Part shown: positions 7,386 through 16,927 of the stretch, piece after piece
How the letters are laid out: each line of letters starts with the position of its first letter
Numbering within the stretch: the first letter of the stretch is position 1
Assembly: GCA_020638975.1 (NCBI GenBank)
Contig: JACKHN010000030.1
Coordinates: 1-64,000 of the forward strand
Source of the DNA: Planctomycetaceae bacterium
Lineage (GTDB): Bacteria; Planctomycetota; Planctomycetia; Pirellulales; Pirellulaceae
Direction of reading: 5' to 3'
Length of the DNA: 64,000 bases
The notes under the pieces: model-generated
Told to the model about the DNA's origin: nothing
Seen by the model: the letters and a program-made list of their open reading frames with translations, nothing else
Databases searched by the model: none
Made by a program: the position numbers and the translations under genes

Positions 7386-9551
7386 ATGCAATTCATCCTA
7401 CGAATAACGATTCTTGGAATCTTCGCCGCTGCTGGCGTCGCCCTCGCGATCTCGGTCGCCGCAAACACAAGTACTCCTGGCTCCACCGTTGTCGTTTCCG
7501 AGGATGCCGCGCCTGCTGAGCAGGTCGCCGATCTGGACGTCGTCACGAACACAGAAGAAGCGACGGTGGTTGCAACTCCTTCACCCACGTTACGGCCTAC
7601 GTCATCGCCGGTACCCGTTGCCGCAGTTGCCACGCCAATCGAATCCGTCGCCACCTATCCAGTCGCCGCCCCCTTCATCTCGCAGTTGCCCGTGGCCGCC
7701 CCGCCGTTGCTGGCTGATTATGAACCGCGATTTGCCAATCAATTGGACAGCGTCCTCGAAAAAATAGAGGCTTTTCAAGCCAAGCAGAACGAGACCGCCG
7801 ACGCCGTCTCGCGTCTTCGAGAACAGATCCCAGAAAGACATCCGACGTTGCCAACTCCCGACGAGGAGTTACCGCAAACGACTCCAAAACAGAATGGCCA
7901 AGTGCTCTTGTCACCTGACAGCGACCTCGTTGATATCGACGCCCAAGACTCCGACATCCGCTATGTCTTAAAACTGTTGAGCAAGGCGGGCGGGCTGAAT
8001 ATTCTGGCCAGCCCGAACGTGAGCGGAAACGTCTCCGCTTCACTGCAGAATGTGCCGATTGAGACGGCACTCACAGCGCTGCTCAAATCGACCGGTTTTG
8101 TTTACGTACGCGAGGCAGACATCATTTACGTCGGTACGCCGGAAGATCTTCGTGGAATGGCACACGTTGCCGAGACTGTGACCAGTCGCATCTATCGACC
8201 GAATTACGTCAGTGCGACAGAACTTCAGAAACTGATCGCCCCTTTGTTAAGCACAGACGTAGGGCAAGTTACCGTATCGAGCCCGCCCGAAGTTGGCATC
8301 GCCTCCAACGCGACTGCGGCGGGTGGTGATACGTTTTCGGGTGGCGACGTCGTGATGGTTCGCGATTACATCACGGTTCTTGCCGAGATCGACCAGGTCG
8401 TTGCAGAGGTAGATGTAATGCCGATGCAAGTCGCGATCGAAGCGACCATCTTGAGCGTCAAACTCGACGACAAGAATGTTATGGGCGTTGACTTCGAGTT
8501 ATTGCGCAATCAAGACACTCTGCGGATCACATCGGGCACGCCGCTGACGAGCTTGGCGACCGCCGACTTTAAGGATGGCTTGAAGATCGGCTTTTTGGAT
8601 AGCAACCTTGCCTTGTTTATCGAGGCGCTCGAAACGATCGGCGACACGACGGTGGTGGCTTCTCCGCGCGTCATGTGTCTGAACAAGCAGCGGGCCGAGA
8701 TCCTCATTGGTTCGGAACTTGGCTATGTCAGCACGACGGTTACAGAGACTGCGGCGACTCAGGCCGTCGAGTTTCTGGAAGTTGGCACGCATCTTCGCAT
8801 TCGTCCCTATATTAGTTCGGATGGCATGATTCGCATGGAGGTGCATCCCGAACTCTCGACCGGATCGGTGCGAGTTCAAGAAGGCTTTACGTTGCCCGAT
8901 AAAGATGTGACGCAAGTCACGACCAATGTCATGTGTCGCAGCGGCGCGACGATGGTGATCGGTGGCCTGATTCGCGAGGATCTTAGTACATCCGCGACAC
9001 AGATCCCGGTACTGGGCAACTTGCCCTACGTCGGTGCCGCATTCCGCCAGCGAACCGAGACCATCGTCCGACGCGAGATTATCGTCATCCTTACACCGCG
9101 GATCGTGGACGAAATCCATACGTGGAAAGAAGGCGATGACTATACGAAACAGTTCGATGACCGCCTGCAAACCTTCCGTGATAAGATGACACCTGTTGGC
9201 AAGCGGCAGTTTGGCGAGCGATACACGCGATTGGCGAATGCCGCCTACGCTGCCGGCGATTTAGATACCTCGTTGCGCTATGCGAACTTGGCGATCCACT
9301 TCGATCCGCTTAATCAAGCCGCGATCAATCTCCGCACCGAGATCATCGAAGTCGCGCCCGATCTCGAAGTCGGAGTCCATGCGAATCTAAAACGAGGCCT
9401 CCCGCCTCAGCAGCACCCGCATCGCGACTACTCGCGCCAAGGTTATCCCTGGCGTCCGATTGTGGAAACCGAGGAATTGCCGTTTTCCATGCGTGCTGAG
9501 AGCGATGATGGACTGCCCGAAGTGATTCGCGTCGAACCGGCGACAAGGTAG
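7386..9551 (+). CDS. pilQ: Secretin (PilQ/GspD family) with C-terminal TPR-like extension
   Basis: 721 residues. An N-terminal signal/hydrophobic segment (about 3-22) is followed by a Pro/Thr/Val-rich linker, an N0/STN-like domain (about 178-255, VDIDAQDSDIRYVLKLLSKAGGLNILASP), an N1-like module (about 260-345), and the beta-barrel secretin domain (about 345-580). That domain includes VAIEATILSVKLDD and the hallmark VIGGLIREDL...IPVLGNLPYVGAAFR..T...RREIIVILTPRIV. The last ~130 residues contain a TPR-like helix pair (RYTRLANAAYAAGDLDTSLRYANLAIHFDPLNQ), uncommon in PilQ. It forms the outer-membrane channel for the pilus or secreted substrate. It ends the cluster on this strand. Confidence 0.88.
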   Translation: MQFILRITILGIFAAAGVALAISVAANTSTPGSTVVVSEDAAPAEQVADLDVVTNTEEATVVATPSPTLRPTSSPVPVAAVATPIESVATYPVAAPFISQLPVAAPPLLADYEPRFANQLDSVLEKIEAFQAKQNETADAVSRLREQIPERHPTLPTPDEELPQTTPKQNGQVLLSPDSDLVDIDAQDSDIRYVLKLLSKAGGLNILASPNVSGNVSASLQNVPIETALTALLKSTGFVYVREADIIYVGTPEDLRGMAHVAETVTSRIYRPNYVSATELQKLIAPLLSTDVGQVTVSSPPEVGIASNATAAGGDTFSGGDVVMVRDYITVLAEIDQVVAEVDVMPMQVAIEATILSVKLDDKNVMGVDFELLRNQDTLRITSGTPLTSLATADFKDGLKIGFLDSNLALFIEALETIGDTTVVASPRVMCLNKQRAEILIGSELGYVSTTVTETAATQAVEFLEVGTHLRIRPYISSDGMIRMEVHPELSTGSVRVQEGFTLPDKDVTQVTTNVMCRSGATMVIGGLIREDLSTSATQIPVLGNLPYVGAAFRQRTETIVRREIIVILTPRIVDEIHTWKEGDDYTKQFDDRLQTFRDKMTPVGKRQFGERYTRLANAAYAAGDLDTSLRYANLAIHFDPLNQAAINLRTEIIEVAPDLEVGVHANLKRGLPPQQHPHRDYSRQGYPWRPIVETEELPFSMRAESDDGLPEVIRVEPATR

Positions 9552-9586
9552 ATCGAAAACTACCGAATTTATTGAACGGTTGCGTC

Positions 9587-9991
9587 TTAGGGTGCGAGAT
9601 TCCACAAATCCCGCGTCGCGAACTCCAAGCTGTTACCGGCAGGGTCGCGAAAGTAGATCGAACGACCGCCATTGGGCCACGTCACTCGCTGTTCAATGGC
9701 GACGCCGTGTTGGTCGAGGCGAGCGGTCCAAGCTTCCATCTCGTCATGCGGGACGGAAAACGCGACATGACCCGGCCCGTGAGACCCGTGAGTTGGTACT
9801 TCAGACGACTTATCGCTGCTCACCCGCGGATCAAAGAGCAACAACATCGTCGAGCCGCAGCGAAAGAACACATGTCTATTCTCATGACGACTGACGAAGA
9901 CGAGTCCCAGAACGTCTGCATAGAACTCCTCAGCCGCGACGAGATCGTCGACGTAAAGACAGGTTTCCAGTACCTCAAGCGGTCTTTCCAT
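9587..9991 (-). CDS. VOC-family (glyoxalase/dioxygenase/fosfomycin-resistance fold) protein
   Basis: 134 residues from ATG 9991; the longer frame to 10114 adds a non-homologous, poorly coding leader. Two beta-alpha-beta-beta-beta motifs are visible: VLETCLYVDDLVAAEEFYADVLGL and GPGHVAFSVPHDEMEAWTARLDQHGV, with GRSIYFRDPAGNSLEFATRDLW at the C-terminus. His (GPGHVAF) and Glu (SLEFAT) are the usual metal ligands. Substrate cannot be told from sequence. It is convergent with the secretin gene, 35 nt apart. Confidence 0.82.
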   Translation of the reverse strand: MERPLEVLETCLYVDDLVAAEEFYADVLGLVFVSRHENRHVFFRCGSTMLLLFDPRVSSDKSSEVPTHGSHGPGHVAFSVPHDEMEAWTARLDQHGVAIEQRVTWPNGGRSIYFRDPAGNSLEFATRDLWNLAP

Positions 9992-10133
9992 TTTCTGGTA
10001 GATTACCGCAGAAAGCTGTGAGAACTGGCTACCGTGTGCCACTGCGGACGTGTCCAGCAGTGATGCCCGCAACGTGTTGACGCTGCACGGCAAGCCAGCA
10101 GCCGCCCTCAACAAACCTTTGCCAAGCCGTGAA

Positions 10134-10319
10134 CTAGGTACGTTCTACGAGTGCGAGCCGAGTGATGAGTTCTTCGGCGCCCGGCGTGAGCTTTCGGATC
10201 TTTTCCGCTAGGATTGTCTTCTCGGTCGCATTGGCCGTTGCCGCACGGCGCTTGATGATGACCATCTTACGACGGCGAGTCCGACGACGACGAATCTCAC
10301 GTTGGCGTTCGCTTCCCAC
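10134..10319 (-). CDS. Small, very basic protein, probably of a planctomycete-specific family
   Basis: 61 residues, starting MGSERQREIRRRRTRRRKM and ending in an amphipathic helix (EKIRKLTPGAEELITRLAL). The Arg-rich N-terminus followed by an LTPGAE motif resembles small DUF-type proteins common in Planctomycetes (possibly DUF6800, from memory). Nucleic-acid or ribosome binding is a guess from charge alone. It is divergent from the HtrA-like protease gene with a 187-bp shared upstream region. Confidence 0.6.
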   Translation of the reverse strand: MGSERQREIRRRRTRRRKMVIIKRRAATANATEKTILAEKIRKLTPGAEELITRLALVERT

Positions 10320-10506
10320 GCTAGTTACTCCCTACTGGGCAAGGTTTTAGAGAATTCCAAACGAATCGTTCTAGCACGAGCCTCATCTGCCGTCAACGCC
10401 GCCAATCCGGCTTGCTCGCAACCTACCATGGCGGGGCGAACACACCACAATCTGCGAGTAGAGCCTATAATGCGATCACTGGGCTTGTTTTGCTGATGGA
10501 CTCAAT

Positions 10507-11718
10507 ATGCACGAATTTCCAACCGACACCGCCGACTCGTCGATCGACGAGCGTACGGCCTTGCAAACGGAAGCGGCATCACGTTTGGCGAATCGCCTGA
10601 CGTGGTTTCTTACGGCACTTGTCGTTTTGCTGCTGGTGCGGTTCTTCGTTCCCTACTTTGCCGAACACATCCAGTATTCGATCACCAAAGGCCGCCAGCG
10701 GGCGGAGTTGGAAGCGGCGAAAGAAGGCTTGCAGCAGTTGCCCCTCGGAGAACTTTCCACAGCGTACCAACTCGTTTCCAAACGTGTTGCGCCAAGTGTC
10801 GTGCATATCAACGTGGCAAGTTCCATCGTACGAGGCGGATCTGCCGAGTTCGATCGGCGGTTTCAGCAAGCTCATCCGGAAGCTCGTGGCCAAGGTTCGG
10901 GAGTCATCGTCGATTCCGCGGGGTACATCGTCACGAACAATCACGTCATCGCCGACGCAACCGCAATTCAAGTGACGCTCAGCTCCGGACGAACTGTCCT
11001 AGGAACCGTCGTCGGTATCGATGCCCTGACCGATCTAGCGGTACTAAAGATCGAAGCGGCCGACCTGGAAGCCGCCGAATGGGGCGACAGTGATCGACTC
11101 GACGCAGGTGCCCTGGTCTGGGCGGTTGGCAGTCCCTTTGGGCTCCAGCACAGCATCACGTTTGGAATTCTAAGTGCAAAGAATCGAACGACCGGAACTG
11201 CATGGCAGGACTTTTTGCAAACGGATGCCGCCGTAAATCCCGGTAACAGCGGCGGGCCTCTGGTCGATGCACAAGGACGCATCATCGGAATTAATACGGC
11301 GATCGTAGGCGAATCGTATCAAGGCATTAGCTTTGCCATTCCCAGTAGCGTGGCAAAACAAGTCTACGAGAACTTGCGTACGCTCGGTCACGTCGAACGC
11401 GGGTGGCTTGGCGCACAGCTTGGCAGTGTTAATGACGAAGCCGCTCGAGAATTGGGGCTTCCCGTCGATCGAGGTGCCTACGTCGCGGCCGTCGTAACGA
11501 TGGATCCACGCAAGCCGTCTCCAGCGCAGCGAGCCGGTTTGCAAGCTGGCGACATCGTCATTAAGTGGGCGGAACAGCAAATCAACGACGGCGATACCTT
11601 GACGCGGCTTGTCGCGGGCGCGAAAGTCGGAAGCGATATCGAGATGACCGTTGTTCGCGATGGCCGCGAAATCGTGTTAACCGTCAACATTGCCGCACGA
11701 CCATTACAGATTGACTAA
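10507..11718 (+). CDS. HtrA/DegP-like trypsin-fold serine protease with PDZ domain
   Basis: 403 residues. A cytoplasmic N-terminus leads to one transmembrane helix (WFLTALVVLLLVRFFVPYF, about 36-54), then a protease domain with an intact catalytic triad: His in TNNHVIAD (about 145), Asp in LTDLAVLKI (about 175), Ser in NPGNSGGPLV (about 248). One PDZ domain follows (about 300-390, GWLGAQLGSVNDEAARELGLP...SPAQRAGLQAGDIVIKW). This architecture is membrane-anchored DegS/HtrA type: periplasmic protein quality control or regulated proteolysis. Its TAA stop overlaps the ATG of the SpoU methylase by one base, so the two are co-transcribed. Confidence 0.88.
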   Translation: MHEFPTDTADSSIDERTALQTEAASRLANRLTWFLTALVVLLLVRFFVPYFAEHIQYSITKGRQRAELEAAKEGLQQLPLGELSTAYQLVSKRVAPSVVHINVASSIVRGGSAEFDRRFQQAHPEARGQGSGVIVDSAGYIVTNNHVIADATAIQVTLSSGRTVLGTVVGIDALTDLAVLKIEAADLEAAEWGDSDRLDAGALVWAVGSPFGLQHSITFGILSAKNRTTGTAWQDFLQTDAAVNPGNSGGPLVDAQGRIIGINTAIVGESYQGISFAIPSSVAKQVYENLRTLGHVERGWLGAQLGSVNDEAARELGLPVDRGAYVAAVVTMDPRKPSPAQRAGLQAGDIVIKWAEQQINDGDTLTRLVAGAKVGSDIEMTVVRDGREIVLTVNIAARPLQID

Positions 11719-12524
11719 TGCCGCTGATTCCCATCCACGACGTCGAAGACGAACGTATCGCCGTCTATCGGGATCTGCTCAGCGCGAAAGCCAGCCGGCG
11801 ATGCGGGCTGTTCGTTGCGGAAGGTCGATTACTTGTCGAACGGCTTGTCGCCAGTGCGTTTCCAACACACTCCTTCCTGGTGGACGAACGTCGCCTGAGT
11901 CTGCTCGATGGGCTGTCGGAAGAGCGATTGGTCTTTGTAACGCCTGCCAAGATGATCGAAGAGATCATTGGCTTTAACTTTCATCGGGGAGTGTTGGCGT
12001 GTGGCTATCGGCAGCCGCAGCCGACGTTAAACGAAGTCCTCGAACGCGTCCCCACGACTGCTGCGGTTCTCGTGTGTGTTGGAATTCAAGACCCCACGAA
12101 TTTGGGTAGTATCCTCCGCAATGCGGCGGCGTTTGGTGTGAATGCGGTGCTCTTGGGAGGTCAGTGCAGTGATCCCCTCTCGCGACGCGTGCTGCGAGTT
12201 TCGATGGGGGCCACACTCAAGTTGCCGCTGATTGAATCCAACGATGTCGCTGTGGACCTTAATCGGCTGCACGACGAATACCATTTCGAACGGTTTGCCA
12301 CAGTGCTTGACGATGCGGAAGTACTTGACGAAACGCAGCGTGGCGATCGAATTGCCATCCTGATTGGCAACGAGGCTCATGGACTGCCGAAAGAGATCGC
12401 CGAAGTGTGCGAACGACGAGTGACGATACCGATGCAATTGGGCACAGATTCGTTAAACGCTGCCGTGGCGAGCGGCATTATGCTCCATCACTTCTTACGT
12501 GTCGCACCCAGAACGCGATCGTAA
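11718..12524 (+). CDS. TrmH/SpoU-family RNA 2'-O-methyltransferase
   Basis: 268 residues. An N-terminal substrate-binding domain (about 1-100, RRCGLFVAEGRLLVERLV) precedes the SPOUT knot with its three motifs: GIQDPTNLGSILRNAAAFGV (motif 1), ILIGNEAHGLP (motif 2) and IPMQLGTDSLNAAVASGIMLH (motif 3). It methylates a ribose in tRNA or rRNA using S-adenosylmethionine; which position cannot be told. It overlaps the end of the convergent glycosyltransferase gene by 37 bp. Confidence 0.87.
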   Translation: MPLIPIHDVEDERIAVYRDLLSAKASRRCGLFVAEGRLLVERLVASAFPTHSFLVDERRLSLLDGLSEERLVFVTPAKMIEEIIGFNFHRGVLACGYRQPQPTLNEVLERVPTTAAVLVCVGIQDPTNLGSILRNAAAFGVNAVLLGGQCSDPLSRRVLRVSMGATLKLPLIESNDVAVDLNRLHDEYHFERFATVLDDAEVLDETQRGDRIAILIGNEAHGLPKEIAEVCERRVTIPMQLGTDSLNAAVASGIMLHHFLRVAPRTRS

Positions 12525-13705
12525 ACAACTGCCACACCCTGCGCCATCCGCTCGGCCGAGAACTGTTCCGCGTGTGTCTTGATTGCGCGGTCTCGTAACA
12601 TGGTCCAATCGAGTTCCCCGTCGACGATCCGCAGCATCGAATTTGCCAGATCAGCGGCATCACCCGGCGCGGCGATAACTCCATTCGCTCCGTCGTCGAT
12701 CGCCTCAGGCACGCCCTCAACGCGAGTGCCCACCACCGGCACACCGGCTGCCATCGCTTCCAGCACGACCATCGGCAGACCTTCGCCAAACAAGCTTGGC
12801 AATACAAAGAGATCCATCTGTGTAAGCTCGTGCGTTACGTCTTGCGTGAAGCCGACCCAATCAATGTCATGTCGCAGCCCGAGTCGTTCGACGTGCCAGT
12901 GAATCTCCGCCTCATAGTCGGGCGTCTCGAATGGCCCCACCGCGCGCAGTCGCACTGACACGCCTCGTTGTTTCATCAATGCGAGTGATTCGAGCAGAAC
13001 CTCTAGCCCTTTGCGAGGACGGAAGAGTGCAACCGTACCAACGTGCCAAGTGCCTGTTGGCCGAGCCAAATCACGACGACGCGTCGACGTTGGTACTCCG
13101 TTCGGTACGACGGAAATCAAATCCGGATCATAGCCTCGGAGTCGCATGTGACGACCGAGGCTGTTCGACACGGTGATCAAGCGAGCGGCCTTGTACAAGC
13201 TCGCACGTTCCATCCAGTCGTTCGTGCGGTTTCGCCATCCGTGCGTTGTGTCGTGTGAGGTCGGACTGTGAACGTGGTAGATCATCGGCACGTTTGCGAA
13301 CCAGGCAGCGAGTCGTCCGACCATCGCACTGCGCGGCGTATGAGCATGTACGAGAGCAAAGTTTTCTTTTTGAATGATGTCGCTCAATTCCCGGGCCACG
13401 CGAATGTCCACGCGAGAACGCATCGGCACATCGTAAATTGTCGACGATTGATCTTGCCGTCGGTCGGCGAACCGTCCCGGCTTGACGCACGCGAATGCCG
13501 CTTCGTAACCGAATGTCGGCAAGTGCTGTCCCAGCAAATCCTGGACACGCTCGGCTCCCGAATAATGCTCGCCATTGATGACGTGCAGGACTCGTCCTGT
13601 CACCTTTCGCGCCTCGCGTGCATTCGTCACAGACGGCACGGGGCCGATCGAATTTACGGTGTGCTCGTTCGGCAGTTCGACCGGTTGTAATGTTTCTGCG
13701 GACAT
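12488..13705 (-). CDS. GT4/GT-B family glycosyltransferase
   Basis: 405 residues from ATG 13705 (MSAETLQPVEL); the frame extends to 13792 but that leader is not conserved-looking. The N-terminal domain begins RVLHVINGEHYSGAERVQDLLG, typical of GT4 enzymes. The C-terminal nucleotide-sugar domain has VGTVALFRPRKGLEVLLESLALM and the EX7E motif in LFGEGLPMVVLEAMAAGVPVVGT. It transfers a sugar from a nucleotide donor, probably in exopolysaccharide or lipopolysaccharide synthesis. No polysaccharide genes adjoin it. Confidence 0.85.
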   Translation of the reverse strand: MSAETLQPVELPNEHTVNSIGPVPSVTNAREARKVTGRVLHVINGEHYSGAERVQDLLGQHLPTFGYEAAFACVKPGRFADRRQDQSSTIYDVPMRSRVDIRVARELSDIIQKENFALVHAHTPRSAMVGRLAAWFANVPMIYHVHSPTSHDTTHGWRNRTNDWMERASLYKAARLITVSNSLGRHMRLRGYDPDLISVVPNGVPTSTRRRDLARPTGTWHVGTVALFRPRKGLEVLLESLALMKQRGVSVRLRAVGPFETPDYEAEIHWHVERLGLRHDIDWVGFTQDVTHELTQMDLFVLPSLFGEGLPMVVLEAMAAGVPVVGTRVEGVPEAIDDGANGVIAAPGDAADLANSMLRIVDGELDWTMLRDRAIKTHAEQFSAERMAQGVAVVYDRVLGATRKK

Positions 13706-14025
13706 ATCGAGTGGTTCCGGTTTTCTGGACTCAATTGGGCTGGTGAAACGCGTAAAATATGGGCCGCGCGCACCGCTGGCTCTGCTCGTCACAAGCGTAC
13801 GTCACGGTTAGCACCTTCCAAATTCGCATTGACTCGGCAGCCCGCCTTTCCTACTGTCCCGCGTTGCTCATTCGGGCAGCAAGCTGGCGTCTTCGCAATC
13901 GCGGGGGGGGGACTCGGCGTTGCAAGCGTCACTACGCTTGTCGCTGGAATTCAGCCGTTTGTGAACAGACTCTCAACTCTTCCGAGTTCAGCTTCGCTAG
14001 AAACAAGCACTGGCAGAACCCTTCG

Positions 14026-14802
14026 ATGCTCCGACGAACATCGCTCTTGATCGCATTCACTTGTCTAAACGGCCTCGTCTTAGAACGGATAACGATAGCT
14101 CAGGAGTTTGCTGCCGCAACGATCAGTCTGGTGTCCGCAACGAGTGTCAGCGACAGCTTCCAGCGAGAAACGCAGAAGGCGACGAAATCTGTCCCACCGC
14201 AAGTGTGGAAGACGCTCGACGACGCAGGATGGCGGGTGCAACTTGCGGAGTTTGTCGTCGACGCGGCTCCGTCGTTGCGTGGCGTGCGACCGGCGGGTTG
14301 GCCCAGGCACCTTACATGGGACAACAGCGACGCGATTCACCTACCTACCTCCAAACTGTTGGTTGTGGCCGAGAAGCGACGTAATCGTTCCGGTGACGTC
14401 GTCGCCAGTACACGGGTGGCGGGTGTCTTGCGGCATGAGATCGGACACGCGTTTGATATGGCGTCGGGGGGGAGTGGGCGATTGCTTTCTACCGCACCGT
14501 CATTCATCCAGGCCTATCAGCAAGACGTCAGTCGCATTGCCGCCGGAAATCGCACGGCCTTTGCGTATTACCTGCAAGACGGTCGAAACGGATTGCAAGA
14601 GACGTTCGCGGAAGCATTCGCGGTCGCGCTTGGCGGTGGTTCGAGCAATATCGAACCAGCTGAATTTGAAAGCAGCTTTCCGCGCGTGATGGCGTATACA
14701 CGGCGGGCGATTGCGGAGCCGACTGACAACACGAGCGTGGCCACGCCCACACGAACTGCCACTGGCGTTACGTATCGTCGGCGTTTCGTGCGTCGCCGAT
14801 AA
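14026..14802 (+). CDS. Secreted zinc metalloprotease-like protein (HEIGH...ETFAEAF)
   Basis: 258 residues from ATG 14026, where a clear signal peptide starts (MLRRTSLLIAFTCLNGLVLERITIAQEF); the upstream in-frame extension to 13759 is unlikely. HEIGH at residues 137-141 (RHEIGHAFDMASGG) is a zincin motif, and ETFAEAFAVALGGG (Glu192 and Glu196) supplies a third ligand of gluzincin type, as in the anthrax lethal factor-related family. The remaining N-terminal part is an alpha/beta module with no recognised domain. Convergent with the Dus gene, 20 bp apart. Confidence 0.7.
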   Translation: MLRRTSLLIAFTCLNGLVLERITIAQEFAAATISLVSATSVSDSFQRETQKATKSVPPQVWKTLDDAGWRVQLAEFVVDAAPSLRGVRPAGWPRHLTWDNSDAIHLPTSKLLVVAEKRRNRSGDVVASTRVAGVLRHEIGHAFDMASGGSGRLLSTAPSFIQAYQQDVSRIAAGNRTAFAYYLQDGRNGLQETFAEAFAVALGGGSSNIEPAEFESSFPRVMAYTRRAIAEPTDNTSVATPTRTATGVTYRRRFVRRR

Positions 14803-14822
14803 CGCATCGACGGAAAGCTTCG

Positions 14823-15911
14823 TCAAATCTGCGAAGTGACCGACGTTTCGCAACTCTCTTGCGAACCATGGATCGACGGATCGGGATGCACGCCGGGCAA
14901 GTCATCCGAATACCAAGCGGCGAGTACTGCCTCCCAATCCTCGCGGCAGGACACTCGTGCAAACGCGGCCCGCACTTCGTCATGCTGCGGGTGCATCACC
15001 GAGTACTTGATGCCAAACTTCCGCATCATTGTCCCGCACCGCTTGCCTTCGTAAAGCTCTTCTGCGAGTCGATAATGCTCCAGGATAACTTCCCGCTGTT
15101 CGTACAAGCTTGGGGGCGCTGGAAGCGGTTTGCCGGCGGCCAGGGCGCGAGCTTGGCTAAAGATCCAAGGGTTGCCAATCGCTCCGCGAGCGACCGTCAC
15201 GCCGTCGATTCCCGTTTGGCCGATCATGTCGAGGCAGCTTTGTGCTGTGAACAAGTCGCCGCTGCCTAAAATGATCTTGTCACCAACGAACTGTTTAACT
15301 TCTTTAAGAAATGCCCACCGGCTTGGCCCGACGTAGCGTTGCTTGACCGTTCGTCCATGCACTGTGACACCCGCCACGCCGATGTTGAACGCGCCTTCCA
15401 GGATGCGAAAGAAGTTATCGCGACTTTCCTCCGTGTCATCGATGCCGCGTCGCATCTTGACGGTGACCGGGATCTCCGCCGGAACGGTATCACGAGTCCG
15501 TTGAATGATCTCCAAGGCAACTTCAGGCTGACCAAGGTGGAAGCCACCTCGGCAGCGGCCGACGACCTTCTTGACCGGGCAGCCAAAATTGATATCGATG
15601 ATGTCGAAGCCCGATTCGACCAGCTTCATTGCTCCCGCCGCAAACTGCTCCGGCTCGGCTCCCATCAGTTGCCCGCCAACGGGATGCTCTTCGGCGCTGG
15701 TATGCAAGAAATGCTGCGTTCGCTTGCGTTGCTTGACCGCGACGAGAAATTGATCGAGCATCACTTCGCAAATCGCATAGCTCGCGCCATGTCGCCGCGC
15801 GATCACCCGCATCGGCCAATCGCTGTACCCAGACAGCGCCGCCTGGACGACGGGAAAGCCGATCTGCACATTGCCAATTTGGAGAGGGCGCGAACTGCCG
15901 AGATTCTTCAT
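14823..15911 (-). CDS. dus: tRNA-dihydrouridine synthase (Dus)
   Basis: 362 residues from ATG 15911 (MKNLGSSRPLQIGNVQIGFPVVQAALSGYSDWPMR). It is an FMN-dependent enzyme that reduces uridine in tRNA loops. Visible are the TIM-barrel segments DIININFGCPVKKV-like (IIDINFGCPVKK, catalytic Cys), VTVKMRRGIDD, GVTVHGRTVKQRYVGPSRW (His and Arg of the active site) and GVTVARGAIGNPWIFSQA (FMN phosphate binding). A helical domain closes the protein. It is closest in layout to DusB. Confidence 0.87.
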   Translation of the reverse strand: MKNLGSSRPLQIGNVQIGFPVVQAALSGYSDWPMRVIARRHGASYAICEVMLDQFLVAVKQRKRTQHFLHTSAEEHPVGGQLMGAEPEQFAAGAMKLVESGFDIIDINFGCPVKKVVGRCRGGFHLGQPEVALEIIQRTRDTVPAEIPVTVKMRRGIDDTEESRDNFFRILEGAFNIGVAGVTVHGRTVKQRYVGPSRWAFLKEVKQFVGDKIILGSGDLFTAQSCLDMIGQTGIDGVTVARGAIGNPWIFSQARALAAGKPLPAPPSLYEQREVILEHYRLAEELYEGKRCGTMMRKFGIKYSVMHPQHDEVRAAFARVSCREDWEAVLAAWYSDDLPGVHPDPSIHGSQESCETSVTSQI

Positions 15912-16244
15912 CGTCGTGGTGGTGGGTCGCCTGGGTTGCAGTCGCAATGGGAGGGGGCATTGAATTCAAGGTTCGCCAGTGAGCTTTCCGCTTCCTCGGG
16001 AGTGAGCAACGGAAGGAGGGTAAGCCACTATCACGGCGTTCAGTATACAGTTGACGCTAGATCTGGCCAAGTAAACGACTGCGATCGCCCGGTCCCGCTG
16101 ATGGTCCAAGTAGTGCATTGATTCCGCCGAGTTGTTTGTGTTCCATTTACGGCGGTTCGTGCGAGACGTTTCCCGCGACAATTGGGATCTGGTAGAATAT
16201 AGGCAGTCCGAGTCGCACGTGATTAGAGCCGAGAGACTGAAGCC

Positions 16245-16514
16245 ATGCCCTATGTCAAATACCTGCCCGAAATAGTCGAATCGCGCGGCGAAGAGATTTA
16301 CGATCGGCAAATTCGCCAGAAGGTTGAAGCGGGAAACAAAGGCAAGTTCGTGGTCATCGACATCGAGACCGGCGAATACGAACTGGACGAAGATGATTTA
16401 CAGGCCACGAAGCGTGCGTTGGCGAAGCGACCGGAAGCCGTTCTTTATGGAGTGCGAATCGGGTATCCAACGGCATACAACTTGGGCGGACATATCGCGA
16501 TGGAACAGGGATGA
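16245..16514 (+). CDS. Small partner protein of the retropepsin-like protease
   Basis: 89 residues. The core GKFVVIDIETGEYELDEDD..ATKRALAKRPEAVLYGVRIG is a compact alpha/beta unit that I recall next to clan AA proteases in other bacteria; no named family is claimed. The stop overlaps the protease ATG by 4 nt (ATGA), as in toxin-antitoxin operons, and the pair sits beside true toxin-antitoxin genes. It may be an inhibitor, substrate or adaptor of the protease; none of these is shown by the sequence. Confidence 0.72.
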   Translation: MPYVKYLPEIVESRGEEIYDRQIRQKVEAGNKGKFVVIDIETGEYELDEDDLQATKRALAKRPEAVLYGVRIGYPTAYNLGGHIAMEQG

Positions 16515-16927
16515 TTAGCGGCAGAATACGCGATCGCGAAGCAATCATCGAATTCGACGTATCCGCTCCCGGCCAATCGCCTCAGCAAGTCGAGGCTGTG
16601 ATCGACACAGGTTACAATGGTTATCTCACGCTACCAAGCCAATTGGTGAGCGCGCTGCGTCTGCCGTTCGCGGGCCATCGGCGGGGGACACTCGCTGATG
16701 GCAGCATAACACGTTTGGATGTCTATTTGGGAACCGTCTTTTGGCATGGGCACCAGAAAGACGTGCTGGTTTTGCAGAAGGCAGACACGACGTTGATTGG
16801 CATGTCGTTGTTGGCAGGGAGTCGGATGACAATGGATGTGGTGGACGGCGGCCACGTGTCGATCAACTCGTTGTTCAGTTGCCGTAGTGATACCGGCACG
16901 CAATGGCGATCACGTCGTCGTCCTTGA
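16511..16927 (+). CDS. Clan AA retropepsin-like aspartic protease
   Basis: 138 residues. VEAVIDTGYNGYLTLP (about residues 32-47) contains the DTG active-site triad of retropepsins, followed by the flap-like region (GHRRGTLADGSI) and the hydrophobic partner segment TTLIGMSLLAGSRMTMDVVDGG. One copy of the half-domain is present, so the active enzyme would be a homodimer. There is no signal peptide, hence cytoplasmic. The last ~18 residues (SLFSCRSDTG...) overlap the convergent yoeB remnant by 53 bp and look unconstrained. Confidence 0.75.
   Translation: MISGRIRDREAIIEFDVSAPGQSPQQVEAVIDTGYNGYLTLPSQLVSALRLPFAGHRRGTLADGSITRLDVYLGTVFWHGHQKDVLVLQKADTTLIGMSLLAGSRMTMDVVDGGHVSINSLFSCRSDTGTQWRSRRRP

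Noticed and set aside
13706..14025. N-terminal extension of the zinc protease and glycosyltransferase frames
   Set aside because: Signal peptide and conserved starts lie further in; the extensions overlap each other on opposite strands and look non-coding.
15339..16121. 260-codon open frame on the + strand
   Set aside because: Mostly antisense to dus, no family motif, no plausible start or ribosome site.
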